This document shows, in pieces, positions 1 through 7,271 of a stretch of 11,596 nt of DNA; positions within the stretch are counted from its first letter, which is position 1; every line of letters starts with the position of its first letter. The translations under genes and the position numbers were made by a program. Source of the DNA: Temnopleurus reevesii (Eukaryota; Echinodermata; Echinoidea; Temnopleuroida; Temnopleuridae). Below the pieces are notes generated by a model that saw only the letters and a program-made list of their open reading frames with translations, did no database searches and was not told the origin of the DNA. Location of the stretch: NCBI GenBank assembly GCA_036244855.1, contig BQKZ01000860.1, positions 33,606 to 45,201 on the forward strand, in the 5' to 3' direction.

Positions 1-15
1 GGGGGGGGGGGGGGG
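1..15. repeat. G homopolymer at the window start
   Basis: Fifteen consecutive G at the very edge, with further G or C runs close by (68-76, 210-219, 361-369). Such runs commonly stop an assembly, so this probably marks a scaffold edge rather than a biological boundary. Confidence 0.9.
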
Positions 16-616
16 TCGCCCCTAGATCTGTTAGTGAGGTATAGTCTATGCGGGGAAGATTTTCTTTTTGGGGGGGTGGAGAGACACAAGTGGACATACT
101 TTCATGCTTGTTTGTCAAGCGCGCCATTATACCCCTTTGCTAATGGAGACTTTCTAAGACTAATTTTGGGCTTGTCAAAATCTTCGCGATGTAAATAATT
201 TTCTTTGCGCCCCCCCCCCCTCCCTCAGGAGCGAACCGTGCTTTTCTCGATACAAAGAATGTTATGGGCACACGACTTAGAAAAATAGCACGACACTATT
301 CTTCTGAGCCGTGAGCCAAGGAAACCTTTTGTTATTTAAATCCTGTGTGCGTGGGTGTCCCCCCCCCCCTGATAAATCCTCGATCGGCCTCTGATAAAAT
401 TATGCACGTAAATAATTTACTGAATTGAATAGTAACTGATGTGTCGATTTCATTACATAGGTAGGTTTGGAGGACGATACGGTACATGCAAATAGGTTAA
501 GTTCAAATGCTTTTCAGAGAAAAAATAATGGTATGCTGTGCACTTTGATCGGATGTTTCAAGGCCCATATCATGTCCGATGATGAAGGCCGTTTTACTGG
601 GAAAATTGAGTAGTCA
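16..616. other. Unannotated AT-rich stretch with C and G homopolymer runs
   Basis: I see no open frame, RNA gene or clear repeat here beyond C runs near 210-219 and 361-369 and a G run at 68-76. The sequence looks intergenic or intronic. Confidence 0.6.
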
Positions 617-834
617 ACAAATTTCGTCCGTATTTTCACGAAGTGACGGGAGCCACAGGGTATTGTTACACGAAATGAGTTACAAATCCATTGAAACGTG
701 TCCTTTTATAGACAGATAGAATTAACACGTTATTCGATAAGATACCCGTTGAATTGGCGCTATGTCGGGATTTATTTGTGTTTATCAAAGAGTATCATTT
801 GGCTCCCGTCACTTCGTGAAACACGGACGATTTG
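617..834. mobile_element. MITE-like element C with ~35-bp terminal inverted repeats
   Basis: The left arm (617-655) and right arm (800-834) are inverted copies. They share the core TTTCACGAAGTGACGGGAGCC on one side and its complement on the other, differing by small gaps and one substitution. The 144 bp between them has no coding capacity. Size and structure fit a non-autonomous DNA transposon, but I find no convincing target duplication outside the arms, so the true ends may lie slightly further out. An unrelated hairpin-forming repeat is the alternative. Confidence 0.6.
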
Positions 835-893
835 TCCTTTTGGAATCTAGAAACCCTGCGATACGTTATACTTAAAATTATCTCACAAATATA

Positions 894-1032
894 AACATGA
901 TCTAAACTATTTCCGCAAAATAAATGGGTCATGCATAGAGCCGTACACCGAGTATTGAATTTGAATAGCATTATAAAGGAGCATTGAATTTGCGTTCGAC
1001 TTAATTTTTACGGAAATAGATTGTATTGTGTT
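894..1032. mobile_element. MITE-like family B, copy 1 (diverged)
   Basis: The left end (AACATGATCTAAACTATTTC) and right end (complement of AACACAATACAATCTATTTC) form an imperfect terminal inverted repeat. The interior shares the motif GAGCATTGAATTTGCGTTCG with copy 3 and a diverged form with copy 2. Flanks are TATA on the left and TGTA on the right, compatible with a 4-bp target duplication carrying one mutation. At 139 bp it is the shortest copy. Confidence 0.65.
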
Positions 1033-1340
1033 TGTATAAGATTCATTTAATTTTATTGATTAACTTTCTTTGAGCTGATAAGCTGAAATTCTCATGGACA
1101 TGCCTGGCTAACGCTGAATTCGTTCGGCTTGCATTAGTTTACATATGACTTTTTAGTGTTAGGCATATTGTCCGTACAGGGGTTAGGGCATGAACTCCCT
1201 CAAATTACGGTCTTCAAATTATATGGTTCCATAGAGACTACCGTTACCCCTTGCACTTTTCTCTACTCATTTGAATCTCTCAGACAAAACACGTGTTTAT
1301 CACATGTGTAATCGCATGCTATTTTGTTTTCGGCATAAGA
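1033..1340. other. Unannotated spacer between family B copies 1 and 2
   Basis: No coding frame, RNA gene or repeat could be supported here. The sequence is AT-rich, like the surrounding DNA. Confidence 0.5.
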
Positions 1341-1517
1341 AACACGATATAAACTGTTTTCGAAAAATAAAGTCGGTCGAAGGAGAATAGATCCGTTCGC
1401 CGTGAATAGAACTGTGCGGACAAAACAATGACAAGCCGGTTACGATTTGAATAGCATTACAAAGGACCATTGAAATGGTGTTCGACTTCATTTTTCGAAA
1501 ATAGTTTATATCGTGTT
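1341..1517. mobile_element. MITE-like family B, copy 2, with AAGA target duplication
   Basis: This 177-bp element begins AACACGATATAAACTGTTTT and ends with a matching inverted sequence; the arms stay close to complementary for about 28 bp. The direct repeat AAGA lies exactly outside both ends (1337-1340 and 1518-1521). The interior aligns with copies 1 and 3, including GAATAGCATTACAAAGGA. It has no coding capacity, so it is a non-autonomous DNA transposon. The transposase superfamily cannot be named from a 4-bp duplication alone. Confidence 0.75.
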
Positions 1518-2058
1518 AAGAGAAGTTTTGAAATCATGAAATATATGGTATTACTTTTACAGGGAGGACTATTTTTTCTTAGAGTTCTGTCTTGTTTTTT
1601 TGTAGAATATTGTAATTCTTTATGCAGTCTGTCTCTTCGAAAATTGGCTTAAAAAGTGGATAAATTCCTATTGGAAATCAATCACGTGCTCCATCATTTA
1701 AAATGCGACCAGGAATCCAATATGTTCAGTGTAACAGAGCACTTTATATTTACACTCTAAAAATCTAATGTTGGATTTAGGCCTACATGCTTGGGGAAAT
1801 AGACGATTGCCTTTTCCCTTGAGATCACAAATCTCTAATTATGTCAGATGACTCTTATTGGTCAGTTGACCCTCGTCGGTCATTTTACCCAGGAGTTTAT
1901 GATTAAAAGAAATGATATTATAAAATAAAATTAATATTTATATGAGGGTTAAGAAAACCTGTTGTTAATTCAGATGAGTCCCAGAAGATGGCAGGAACGA
2001 GTCCCAGCGGGATGTTAGGGCCATTTAATCAGTCTTGTGCAAAACTTCTTATCTCATC
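1518..2058. other. Unannotated AT-rich stretch
   Basis: Apart from the two target duplications at its edges I see nothing here that I can support as a gene, RNA or repeat. Short open frames match chance expectation. Confidence 0.5.
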
Positions 2059-2216
2059 AACATGGTATAAAACGTTTCCCCAAAATAAAGGGGGTCGTGG
2101 ACAATAGAGCCTTACGCGTTGTATTGAACTGTGCGGACACAGCAATTGAATGGCATTAAAAGGGAGCATTGAATTTGCGTTCGACTCAATTTTGTCCAAA
2201 TTGTTTATATCGTGTT
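2059..2216. mobile_element. MITE-like family B, copy 3, with CATC target duplication
   Basis: A 158-bp copy with a left end AACATGGTATAAAACGTTTC and a right end that is an inverted relative. CATC flanks it perfectly on both sides (2055-2058 and 2217-2220). The interior has ACTGTGCGGACA, shared with copy 2, and GAGCATTGAATTTGCGTTCG, shared with copy 1, so it bridges the two other copies and confirms one family. Confidence 0.75.
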
Positions 2217-3013
2217 CATCATGCTCCAAGCAAATGTATAGGTAGTTTAATGTTCAGACCCTTTTGTGAGAGAATGAGATGAAAAAAACATCTTTTGTAT
2301 ATTCATGAAGGTTCACCTCACCACCTGTTCACCTATCCCTTTTAGATTTGGGATCCGTCGGGGCGCAGCAGAGGATCTCCTTGCCACAGCTCTCCCTTCC
2401 TTTCTATCTTCAGCTATCCGTAAAAATTTCAAGTGTGAAAGTCACTGCTCCTTGCCCTTATTTTTTATGATTAAAAGATAAACTGTTTATTCCCTTTTTT
2501 GTCACACGAGCGAATGGGGATATGATGAGTGAAGTGCGCCTCAGGTCATTCCAGATGATTTTGAAGTAACAGGTCATATTTCTGCTTTATAAATCCATAA
2601 AGATCAACCAAGGAAATCGAAATTCATTTTCGTCAATCTTGTGCCTGAAAATAACCTTGTAGATGATCTCTTTTAGTAAATAGTAAACCAATAAAATATG
2701 AAATATATATTCTGAGAGTTTGCAATCCCTTGAGAAAAAAAAAGTGCAACTCGCTGCCCAAAAAGTACAAGTGCGTCACAAAGCGCAAACGAATTCCCAG
2801 TAAGACTATAAAGGAATAAATAATTAGACTTTCATTTATAATTTTTTCATTCTTGGTTTGGTTTTCTACATTCCTCAATTATTTTATATGTACACACTAT
2901 GGAAGCACTATTTGACCCGAATTCCGTCTTTTAACGGGAGTGCAGAGGGTCGATTTCATTCAGCGAGAAATTCATACACACTTACCTTTGTTTTATGTGT
3001 TTTATGCTATTTT
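2217..3013. other. Unannotated AT-rich stretch
   Basis: About 800 bp without a recognisable gene or repeat. An open frame running through the downstream (TG)n/(TA)n tract is produced by the microsatellite and is not a gene. Confidence 0.5.
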
Positions 3014-3089
3014 ATCGTTGTATTTGCGTGTGTGTGTATGTGTGTGTGTGTGTATGTATGTATGTGTGTGTATATATATTTATGTATGT

Positions 3090-3131
<42 letters not shown>

Positions 3132-3174
3132 TTGTGTGTGCGTGTGTGTGTGCGTGTGTGTGTTTGTATATGTT
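3014..3174. repeat. Compound (TG)n/(TATG)n/(TA)n microsatellite
   Basis: Interleaved TG, TATG and TA repeats, with an uninterrupted (TA)14 at 3099-3126 flanked on both sides by TG-rich tracts. The alternating purine-pyrimidine tracts could adopt Z-DNA and the TA block could extrude a cruciform. That is known behaviour of such sequences and is not shown here. Confidence 0.95.
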
Positions 3175-3551
3175 TTTGTTGTTATCTGATTATATTGTTC
3201 TGTAATTTCAAACTATTGGAATTGATACTCCATATTATTTAGAATTTGAAAAGAAAAAAAAATAATGATATTCTGCATTTCCACCGTGTTTCACCATTAT
3301 CATTATTTTCCGTGAAAAGGTAAGCATAATATTAAATGAAAACATGTTTAAAAGTGATAGTATCTGAAAGTATAATTCAGAAAGGATTAAAAAAATATTA
3401 AAATCCCTTACAACGCCTGGAAAGCGCGTGGATCTTTGCCCGACAAGCCTACTCCCAGATTTGAAGCTTCTAATGGGATGTGCGACCAACACATGCTTAC
3501 AAAGTATTAAATAGTTTGTATCTTGAAATAAGCAGGACCAATGAATTTATG
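3175..3551. other. AT-rich stretch containing the source copy of a 67-bp duplication
   Basis: Mostly featureless. Bases 3410-3476 are distinctly GC-richer than their surroundings and recur exactly at 6070-6136. The + frame is open across this block up to a stop near 3508, but I recognise no protein family. Confidence 0.5.
3410..3476 (+). repeat. 67-bp segment duplicated exactly at 6070-6136
   Basis: Begins ACAACGCCTGGAAAGCGCG and ends at TAATGG; all 67 bases match the downstream copy. This copy continues naturally into GATGTGCGACC, whereas the other stops at an N. This is therefore likely the genuine locus, or one member of a wider genomic repeat. Confidence 0.9.
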
Positions 3552-3850
3552 ATAATAACAATAATAATACACGAGATTTATAGAGCGCCATTATCCATTT
3601 TGATTAAATGCTCAAGGCGCTTGAATGAGCTATGAGTGATTTTAAACTAGGAGACATACAATATTTACAAAAATTGAAACAAAGAAATGAATGAATGTCT
3701 ATTTTCAGAAAGCGGTATTAAACAGATTAGTTTTTATATTAGTCTTGAATGCGGCTGTAGTAGTGGCATTCTTCAAGTCCAGGGGAAGTGAATTCCAAGA
3801 TTTCATGGAAGATGGTACTTGAAGAAGGCCAGAATTGGATGAACTTATAG
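3552..3850 (-). mobile_element. Old interspersed repeat, SINE-tail-like, reverse orientation
   Basis: The left part (AATAATACACGAGATTTATAGAGCGCC, then CTCAAGGCGCTTGA after about 25 bp) looks like the reverse complement of the SINE 3' region at 9366-9415, which carries CTTGAGCACTCA and GCGCTATATAAAT. The remainder, with TTGAATGCGGCTGTAGTAG and AAGTGAATTCCAAGA, resembles an interspersed repeat I associate with echinoderm DNA. That association is from memory and unverified. Boundaries are approximate. Confidence 0.45.
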
Positions 3851-3949
3851 GGTACGCGTTGGTTGATATATAATAACATAATATAGTATTCAGATGACTC
3901 CCGCTTTAGCCAAAAATTTAGAACTGTAAAAATACAGCATTAGCTGAAT

Positions 3950-4591
3950 CGACTATGTTCTATTCTGATTCTCATCAGTAGAAAATATGACCTTGAAACA
4001 CGGCCGTTTCTGAGATTAAATAAATAAAGTTTAACTGAAAAAAAAGTTGAGCATTTATGTCCATATATTCTATTTTCACTCTTCTCATTAGCCTGAGAAT
4101 GACAGTTTCTTTAGTAGAAGGAGATTGAAATGAAACTAAATTAGAAAAAAAAAATATTCAGCATTTTTACAACTTTCCCATTCCTATCCTATTCATTTGC
4201 GTGAATACCGTTTCTCGAATATAAGGATATGAACATTTTTTTAAAGAAAAAGCAAACGAATCAAGTATTTCCAACTTTGTTTTCTTTTTTTGTCTCACCC
4301 ATCTCGCTATTAGATTCCGAGACTACCTGGTGAAAAAAATGAACAGCACTGTTTCTCGGGCTTTAGGATTTTAGAATAGAATGAATGAAAGGAAAATTAA
4401 TCAAATATTTCCAACTTTATCTCTTTTTTTGTCTCACCCCTCTCACTAATAGATTCATTGACTGTCTGTTAAAAGTGAATAACAGTGTTTCTCAGGCATA
4501 AAGATATTAAAATAAGTTGGGACAAATATTAATAAAAATATTTCTAACTCTGTCTTTTTTTCCTTTTTTGTCTCACCCATCTCACTAACAG
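3950..4591 (+). repeat. Tandem array of decaying acceptor-plus-exon-start units
   Basis: Two clear units precede the last exon. Each has a pyrimidine-rich tract with TTTTTTGTCTCACCC, an AG, and about 50 bp related to the start of the exon at 4592. Exon-start equivalents lie at 4314, 4453 and 4592, exactly 139 bp apart. The first unit reads FRDYLVKKMNSTVSRALGF then a stop. The second reads FIDCLLKVNNSVSQA then a stop. Relative to the others, the first unit has one extra in-frame codon. Weaker echoes of the GTTTCT core occur at 4210, 4105 and 4006. I read them as degraded duplicates of an intron-exon junction. Confidence 0.65.
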
Positions 4592-4808
4592 ATTCCGTGA
4601 CTGTCTGTTGAAAGTGAACAGCAGCGTTTCTCGGGCAGTGGGAGATGCTTTCTTCAACCTCCTTGGGTGCGCCTGCTTCCAAATCGAAGAGGAGGAGAGA
4701 TGCGTCTCCAGGAGCTGGTGGCCCTGGAACGCCTGCTCCCGATACCAGCAGATCCGACGAGCTATTATCAACTTCATCGGACCTGTAATCGCTTTCATTC
4801 ACCAATAG
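4592..4808 (+). CDS. Putative terminal coding exon, GDNF-receptor-alpha/GAS1-like cysteine domain (partial)
   Basis: A pyrimidine tract and CTCACTAACAG precede an open frame of 71 codons plus a TAG stop. The first base completes a codon from an upstream exon not seen in this window. The peptide starts FRDCLLKVN. Cysteines are at residues 4, 26, 28, 37 and 48, giving C-x21-C-x-C-x8-C-x10-C, and a potential N-glycosylation site (NSS) is at residue 9. The order 'DCLL ... C-x-C ... acidic run ... C ... aromatic pair ... N-x-C ... I' resembles the end of the third cysteine domain of GDNF-family receptor alpha proteins, which bind neurotrophic ligands at the cell surface. The exon is visibly GC-richer than its surroundings. 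ATTAAA at 4846-4851 could be a poly(A) signal. The family call is by eye. A longer open frame on the opposite strand (4455-4898) is the main rival; I prefer this strand for its acceptor, cysteine spacing and duplicated exon starts. Confidence 0.45.
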
Positions 4809-4845
4809 TCCGCTCTGAACAGGGTCCTGAAATACCGTATATGTA

Positions 4846-4851
4846 ATTAAA
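4846..4851 (+). promoter_or_regulatory. Possible poly(A) signal ATTAAA
   Basis: The common variant hexamer lies 38 bp after the stop codon of the putative terminal exon and just before foldback copy 1. It may be chance in AT-rich DNA. If used, cleavage would fall inside the foldback element. Confidence 0.25.
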
Positions 4852-4854
4852 CCA

Positions 4855-4984
4855 AGTCCCCGGTCACATAGAGCCCCGGAAGCAACACGATTCAACACGA
4901 CTCTTTGTTAATTCACAGTTAACTGCCTCAGAACAAAGAGTCGTGTTGAATCGTGTTGCTTCCGGGGCCCTATGTGACCGGTGC
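4855..4984 (+). mobile_element. Foldback MITE family A, copy 1
   Basis: Arms 4858-4909 and 4932-4983 are complementary with about two mismatches and surround a 22-nt loop (AATTCACAGTTAACTG...). The loop is asymmetric and therefore defines orientation, which is + here. TTA follows the right end, but the left flank is CCA, so the target duplication has been lost or altered. There is no coding capacity. A transcript through it would form a hairpin of about 52 bp. Confidence 0.85.
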
Positions 4985-5043
4985 TTATCGATGGATATCA
5001 ATTGTAAGTCTATGGCAAAATGCGTATCCAAGAGAGACGATTA

Positions 5044-5173
5044 AGCCCTGATCACATAGGACCCCGGAAGCAACACGATTCACCCCGACTCTTTGTTAAT
5101 TCACAGTTAACTGCCTAAGAACAACGAGTCGGGGTGAATCGTGTTGCTTCCGGGGTCCTATGTGACCGGGGCA
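5044..5173 (+). mobile_element. Foldback MITE family A, copy 2, TTA-flanked
   Basis: A 130-bp element with TTA at 5041-5043 and 5174-5176. The 3-bp TTA duplication fits the TWA preference of PIF/Harbinger elements (family knowledge; the assignment is inferred). Relative to the other copies the stem carries A to C at 5083 and 5085, and the exactly opposing bases 5134 and 5132 change T to G, so pairing is kept. An unpaired change is present at 5125. Confidence 0.9.
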
Positions 5174-5176
5174 TTA

Positions 5177-5511
5177 GCTACACAATTTATCATATCTATT
5201 TATGTTACAGCCCCCAGGCCTGATTCACAATGTACCACTCACAAGTAATTACGAAAAGCTGCCATATCAACTGGATTAAATGAAATGTTCCCGAACTATT
5301 TAGACCGGTAAAATTACTCCCATCAAACCTTTCCTCGCCGAGCTAACGCACCATCTTCACAGATCATTTCCTGACAACCTTATACTGCGACGGTTCCGCG
5401 ACATTCTCACGATGATTTATGCTTAAAGTTACCCCCAACCGGACGATATTGTAAATGCCAGTATAATTTCTGTCCAAAATTACCCAGCTGGAAGAGGGTA
5501 AACGCTCTTCT
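5177..5511. other. Spacer between foldback copies 2 and 3
   Basis: About 335 bp of ordinary AT-rich sequence with no supported gene or repeat. It could be 3' untranslated sequence or intergenic DNA. Confidence 0.5.
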
Positions 5512-5514
5512 TTA

Positions 5515-5644
5515 AGCCCCGGTCACATAGGGTCCCGGACGCAACACGATTCAACACGAATCTTTGTTCGGAGGCAGTTAACTGTGAATTAACAAAGAGT
5601 CGTGTTGAATCGTGTTGCTTCCGGGGTCCTATGTGACTGGGACA
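5515..5644 (-). mobile_element. Foldback MITE family A, copy 3, inverted, TTA-flanked
   Basis: Also exactly 130 bp, with TTA at 5512-5514 and 5645-5647. The loop reads GAGGCAGTTAACTGTGAATT, the reverse complement of the copy 1 loop, so this copy sits in the opposite orientation. Its left arm has private changes (GGACGC for GGAAGC, GAATC for GACTC) not mirrored in the right arm. Confidence 0.9.
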
Positions 5645-5647
5645 TTA

Positions 5648-6050
5648 CCGAGAAATCATAGCGCCCGAATGTCTAGTAACAGTTGTATCTTTTATTTATT
5701 TTGTTGTTTATTCATTGTGTTATTTAAAAAGCAGGGTAGTCCCATTTAAGTCGTGTAGGCCTGCTCTACCAAGGAGCCCTGCTGCACAATACAATATTTT
5801 AACGCTTCCCAAGGCAATGCCAGCTATAGGCAAGTTTGGTTTGATTGACAGTTACTGCAGTTGCCACTCTCCGGAATGAAAATGGCGTCATATTCACAAG
5901 CGCCCTCTCTTTGTTGTGCTACCGAACCATTTTAAATATATCGGGTTGTCACCCTGAAAATGTTTTCAATATTTCAACGGCTACAATATCACGGTGTGCA
6001 ATATATCTACCTCTTTATCATGTTATCAAGGGCGTTGTCAGGTGGAAGGG
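5648..6050. other. Unannotated stretch before the adaptor junction
   Basis: An open frame runs from 5845 into the adaptor, but it shows no domain, and its downstream half is formed by artefactual sequence. Nothing else is supported. Confidence 0.5.
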
Positions 6051-6069
6051 CTGTCTCTTATACACATCT
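6051..6069 (-). other. Tn5/Nextera transposase mosaic end (library adaptor contamination)
   Basis: CTGTCTCTTATACACATCT is an exact 19/19 match to the reverse complement of the Tn5 mosaic end used in Nextera libraries. A natural Tn5 insertion is not expected in an animal genome, and no IS50 sequence is present. It is read as untrimmed adaptor built into the assembly. Confidence 0.95.
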
Positions 6070-6137
6070 ACAACGCCTGGAAAGCGCGTGGATCTTTGCC
6101 CGACAAGCCTACTCCCAGATTTGAAGCTTCTAATGGN
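6070..6137 (+). other. Exact copy of 3410-3476 ending at an N: probable gap-fill artefact
   Basis: Immediately after the adaptor come 67 bases identical to 3410-3476, then a single N at 6137. Adaptor, perfect duplicate and gap character together mark a false join. Sequence left of 6051 and right of 6137 may not be truly adjacent. Confidence 0.9.
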
Positions 6138-6166
6138 GTCCGAAGAAAATTCGAACGAAAGTGTGG

Positions 6167-6538
6167 AAGCATCGTAGTGTAGTGATTCTGACTATCGCCT
6201 TTCAACCAGAGGGTCGCATGTTCGAATCCCACTCATGGTGTTAATTTCCTTCAGCATGAACTTTATCCACAGTGTGCTGTACTCTATCCAGGTATGATTG
6301 GGGACCGGGTTGGAAATGACCACAACATGGTCAATTTAGCATTGAGCGCCTTGAAGCGCCTGCTGGAATACTCCCCAGGGAGTGGAAATTGCTCATACAT
6401 AGTATGCTTGGAGGCTTGAATCCAATAAACCGGGATAATAATAGATCTATGTTATTGCAGGACCCGTTAGGAGAACAGTTCGATGAACTGAAGCGTGAAG
6501 AGGCTACCCTGGGTAAATAAGACGCATTATTATCATTA
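6167..6538 (+). mobile_element. tRNA-derived SINE, copy 1 of the family
   Basis: The head has an A-box-like TAGTGTAGTGA near 6175 and a B box TGTTCGAATCC (6219-6229), one mismatch from the Pol III consensus. It is closely similar to the head at 9146-9230, and the next section (TTTATCCACAGTGTGCTG) also matches. The middle then differs from that copy, with paired GCGCC motifs. A region with AACCGGGATAATAAT and a terminal GGGTAAATAAGACGCATTATTATCATTA looks like a SINE tail. The head resembles a degraded tRNA, but anticodon-stem pairing is broken. The 3' limit is approximate. Confidence 0.75.
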
Positions 6539-6885
6539 AACCCCTATCCTGAGGCCAGAAAAACTTCAGGAAAACTAAATTGGATAGACAAATTATTTCT
6601 CACTTCTCTGGAGCTACGTACATATACACAGTTAGAAAAGGCTATGAGATTGGATTTGCTTAAAAAAAATTGTGCAACCTAAATGATAATCCCAATTTTG
6701 TATCATTTTGCACTCTTAAAGGTTCAAATTTGCACCTTTTTCTTTAGTGTTGGGAAGTTTCAATGAATCGTTAGGAAAAAATTAACCCCCGCTTCCCCTG
6801 ACATGCCTAATACTATATACCATTTGTACTCATTATAACAGAAATGATTGCACAAATACATTATTTATTTTGAAATTCATATTCA
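6539..6885. other. Unannotated AT-rich stretch
   Basis: No gene or strong repeat. GTGCAACCTAAATGAT and ATCATTTTGCAC around 6672-6713 are loosely complementary, too weak to call an element. Confidence 0.5.
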
Positions 6886-7028
6886 GTGTTGTTCAAAAGT
6901 TGCAATTGATTGCAAGTTGCAGTTGAATCAAATTCATTGTTTCATGCGCATCTTGTTAAATGCACATATCGTGCGCGAATGAAAATGCGTGTTACAATCT
7001 GAAAAGTTGCAGTTGATTTGAACAACAC
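6886..7028. mobile_element. MITE-like element D with 12-bp perfect TIR and internal repeats
   Basis: GTGTTGTTCAAA at 6886-6897 is the exact inverse of TTTGAACAACAC at 7017-7028. Inside, AAGTTGCARTTGA occurs three times in direct orientation (6897, 6914, 7004), and CATGCGCAT opposes GTGCGCGAATG near the centre. The 143-bp length and lack of coding suit a short non-autonomous transposon. No clear target duplication is visible. Confidence 0.6.
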
Positions 7029-7123
7029 CCCATTAAGAATTCTGTTTGGGGAATGCGGGTCATTATTGTAAGTATTGCTGCTGTTAATATTTTAGTTCTC
7101 TATCGCCATAGTTGTGATCTTTA

Positions 7124-7262
7124 AGCCCTGGTCATATAGAGGCCCGGAAGCAACACGATTCAACACGACTCTTTGTAGATTCACAGATAACTGCCGAAGA
7201 ACAAAGAGTCGTGTTGAATCGTGTTGCTTCCGGGGGTCCTATGGCCGTATGTGATCGCGGCT
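7124..7262 (+). mobile_element. Foldback MITE family A, copy 4, TTA-flanked
   Basis: TTA flanks it at 7121-7123 and 7263-7265. The loop orientation matches copies 1 and 2. The length is 139 bp instead of 130, explained by one extra G in the right arm and an 8-bp insertion (GCCGTATG, partly duplicating CTATG) near the right end. These changes affect one arm only. Confidence 0.9.
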
Positions 7263-7271
7263 TTAGCATTA

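Noticed and set aside
1300..1652. Open frames on both strands near family B copy 2
   Set aside because: They coincide with the MITE-like element and low-complexity AT DNA; no domain.
2858..3242. Overlapping cysteine/valine/tyrosine-rich open frames
   Set aside because: Produced by the (TG)n/(TA)n microsatellite. No signal or domain in the unique part.
4455..4898. Minus-strand open frame of 147 codons
   Set aside because: It runs through the intronic pyrimidine tract, the exon and into the foldback element and has no domain. Its length comes from being antisense to the better-supported + strand exon.
4855..5644. CRISPR-like array suggested by repeated palindromic units
   Set aside because: Units are 130 bp, unevenly spaced, in both orientations and TTA-flanked in a eukaryotic context, which fits MITEs and not CRISPR.
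6051..6069. Natural Tn5/IS50 insertion
   Set aside because: Only the 19-bp mosaic end is present, with no IS50 sequence or 9-bp target duplication, in an animal-type genome. Library adaptor explains it better.
5845..6177. Open frame of 110 codons on the + strand
   Set aside because: It crosses the adaptor, the duplicated block and the N, so its second half is artefactual.
6470..6520. A possible mini-exon (TTATTGCAG then an open stretch to GGGTAAATAA)
   Set aside because: The sequence continues as GGGTAAATAAGACGC(ATT)n, which looks like a SINE tail following the SINE head at 6167.
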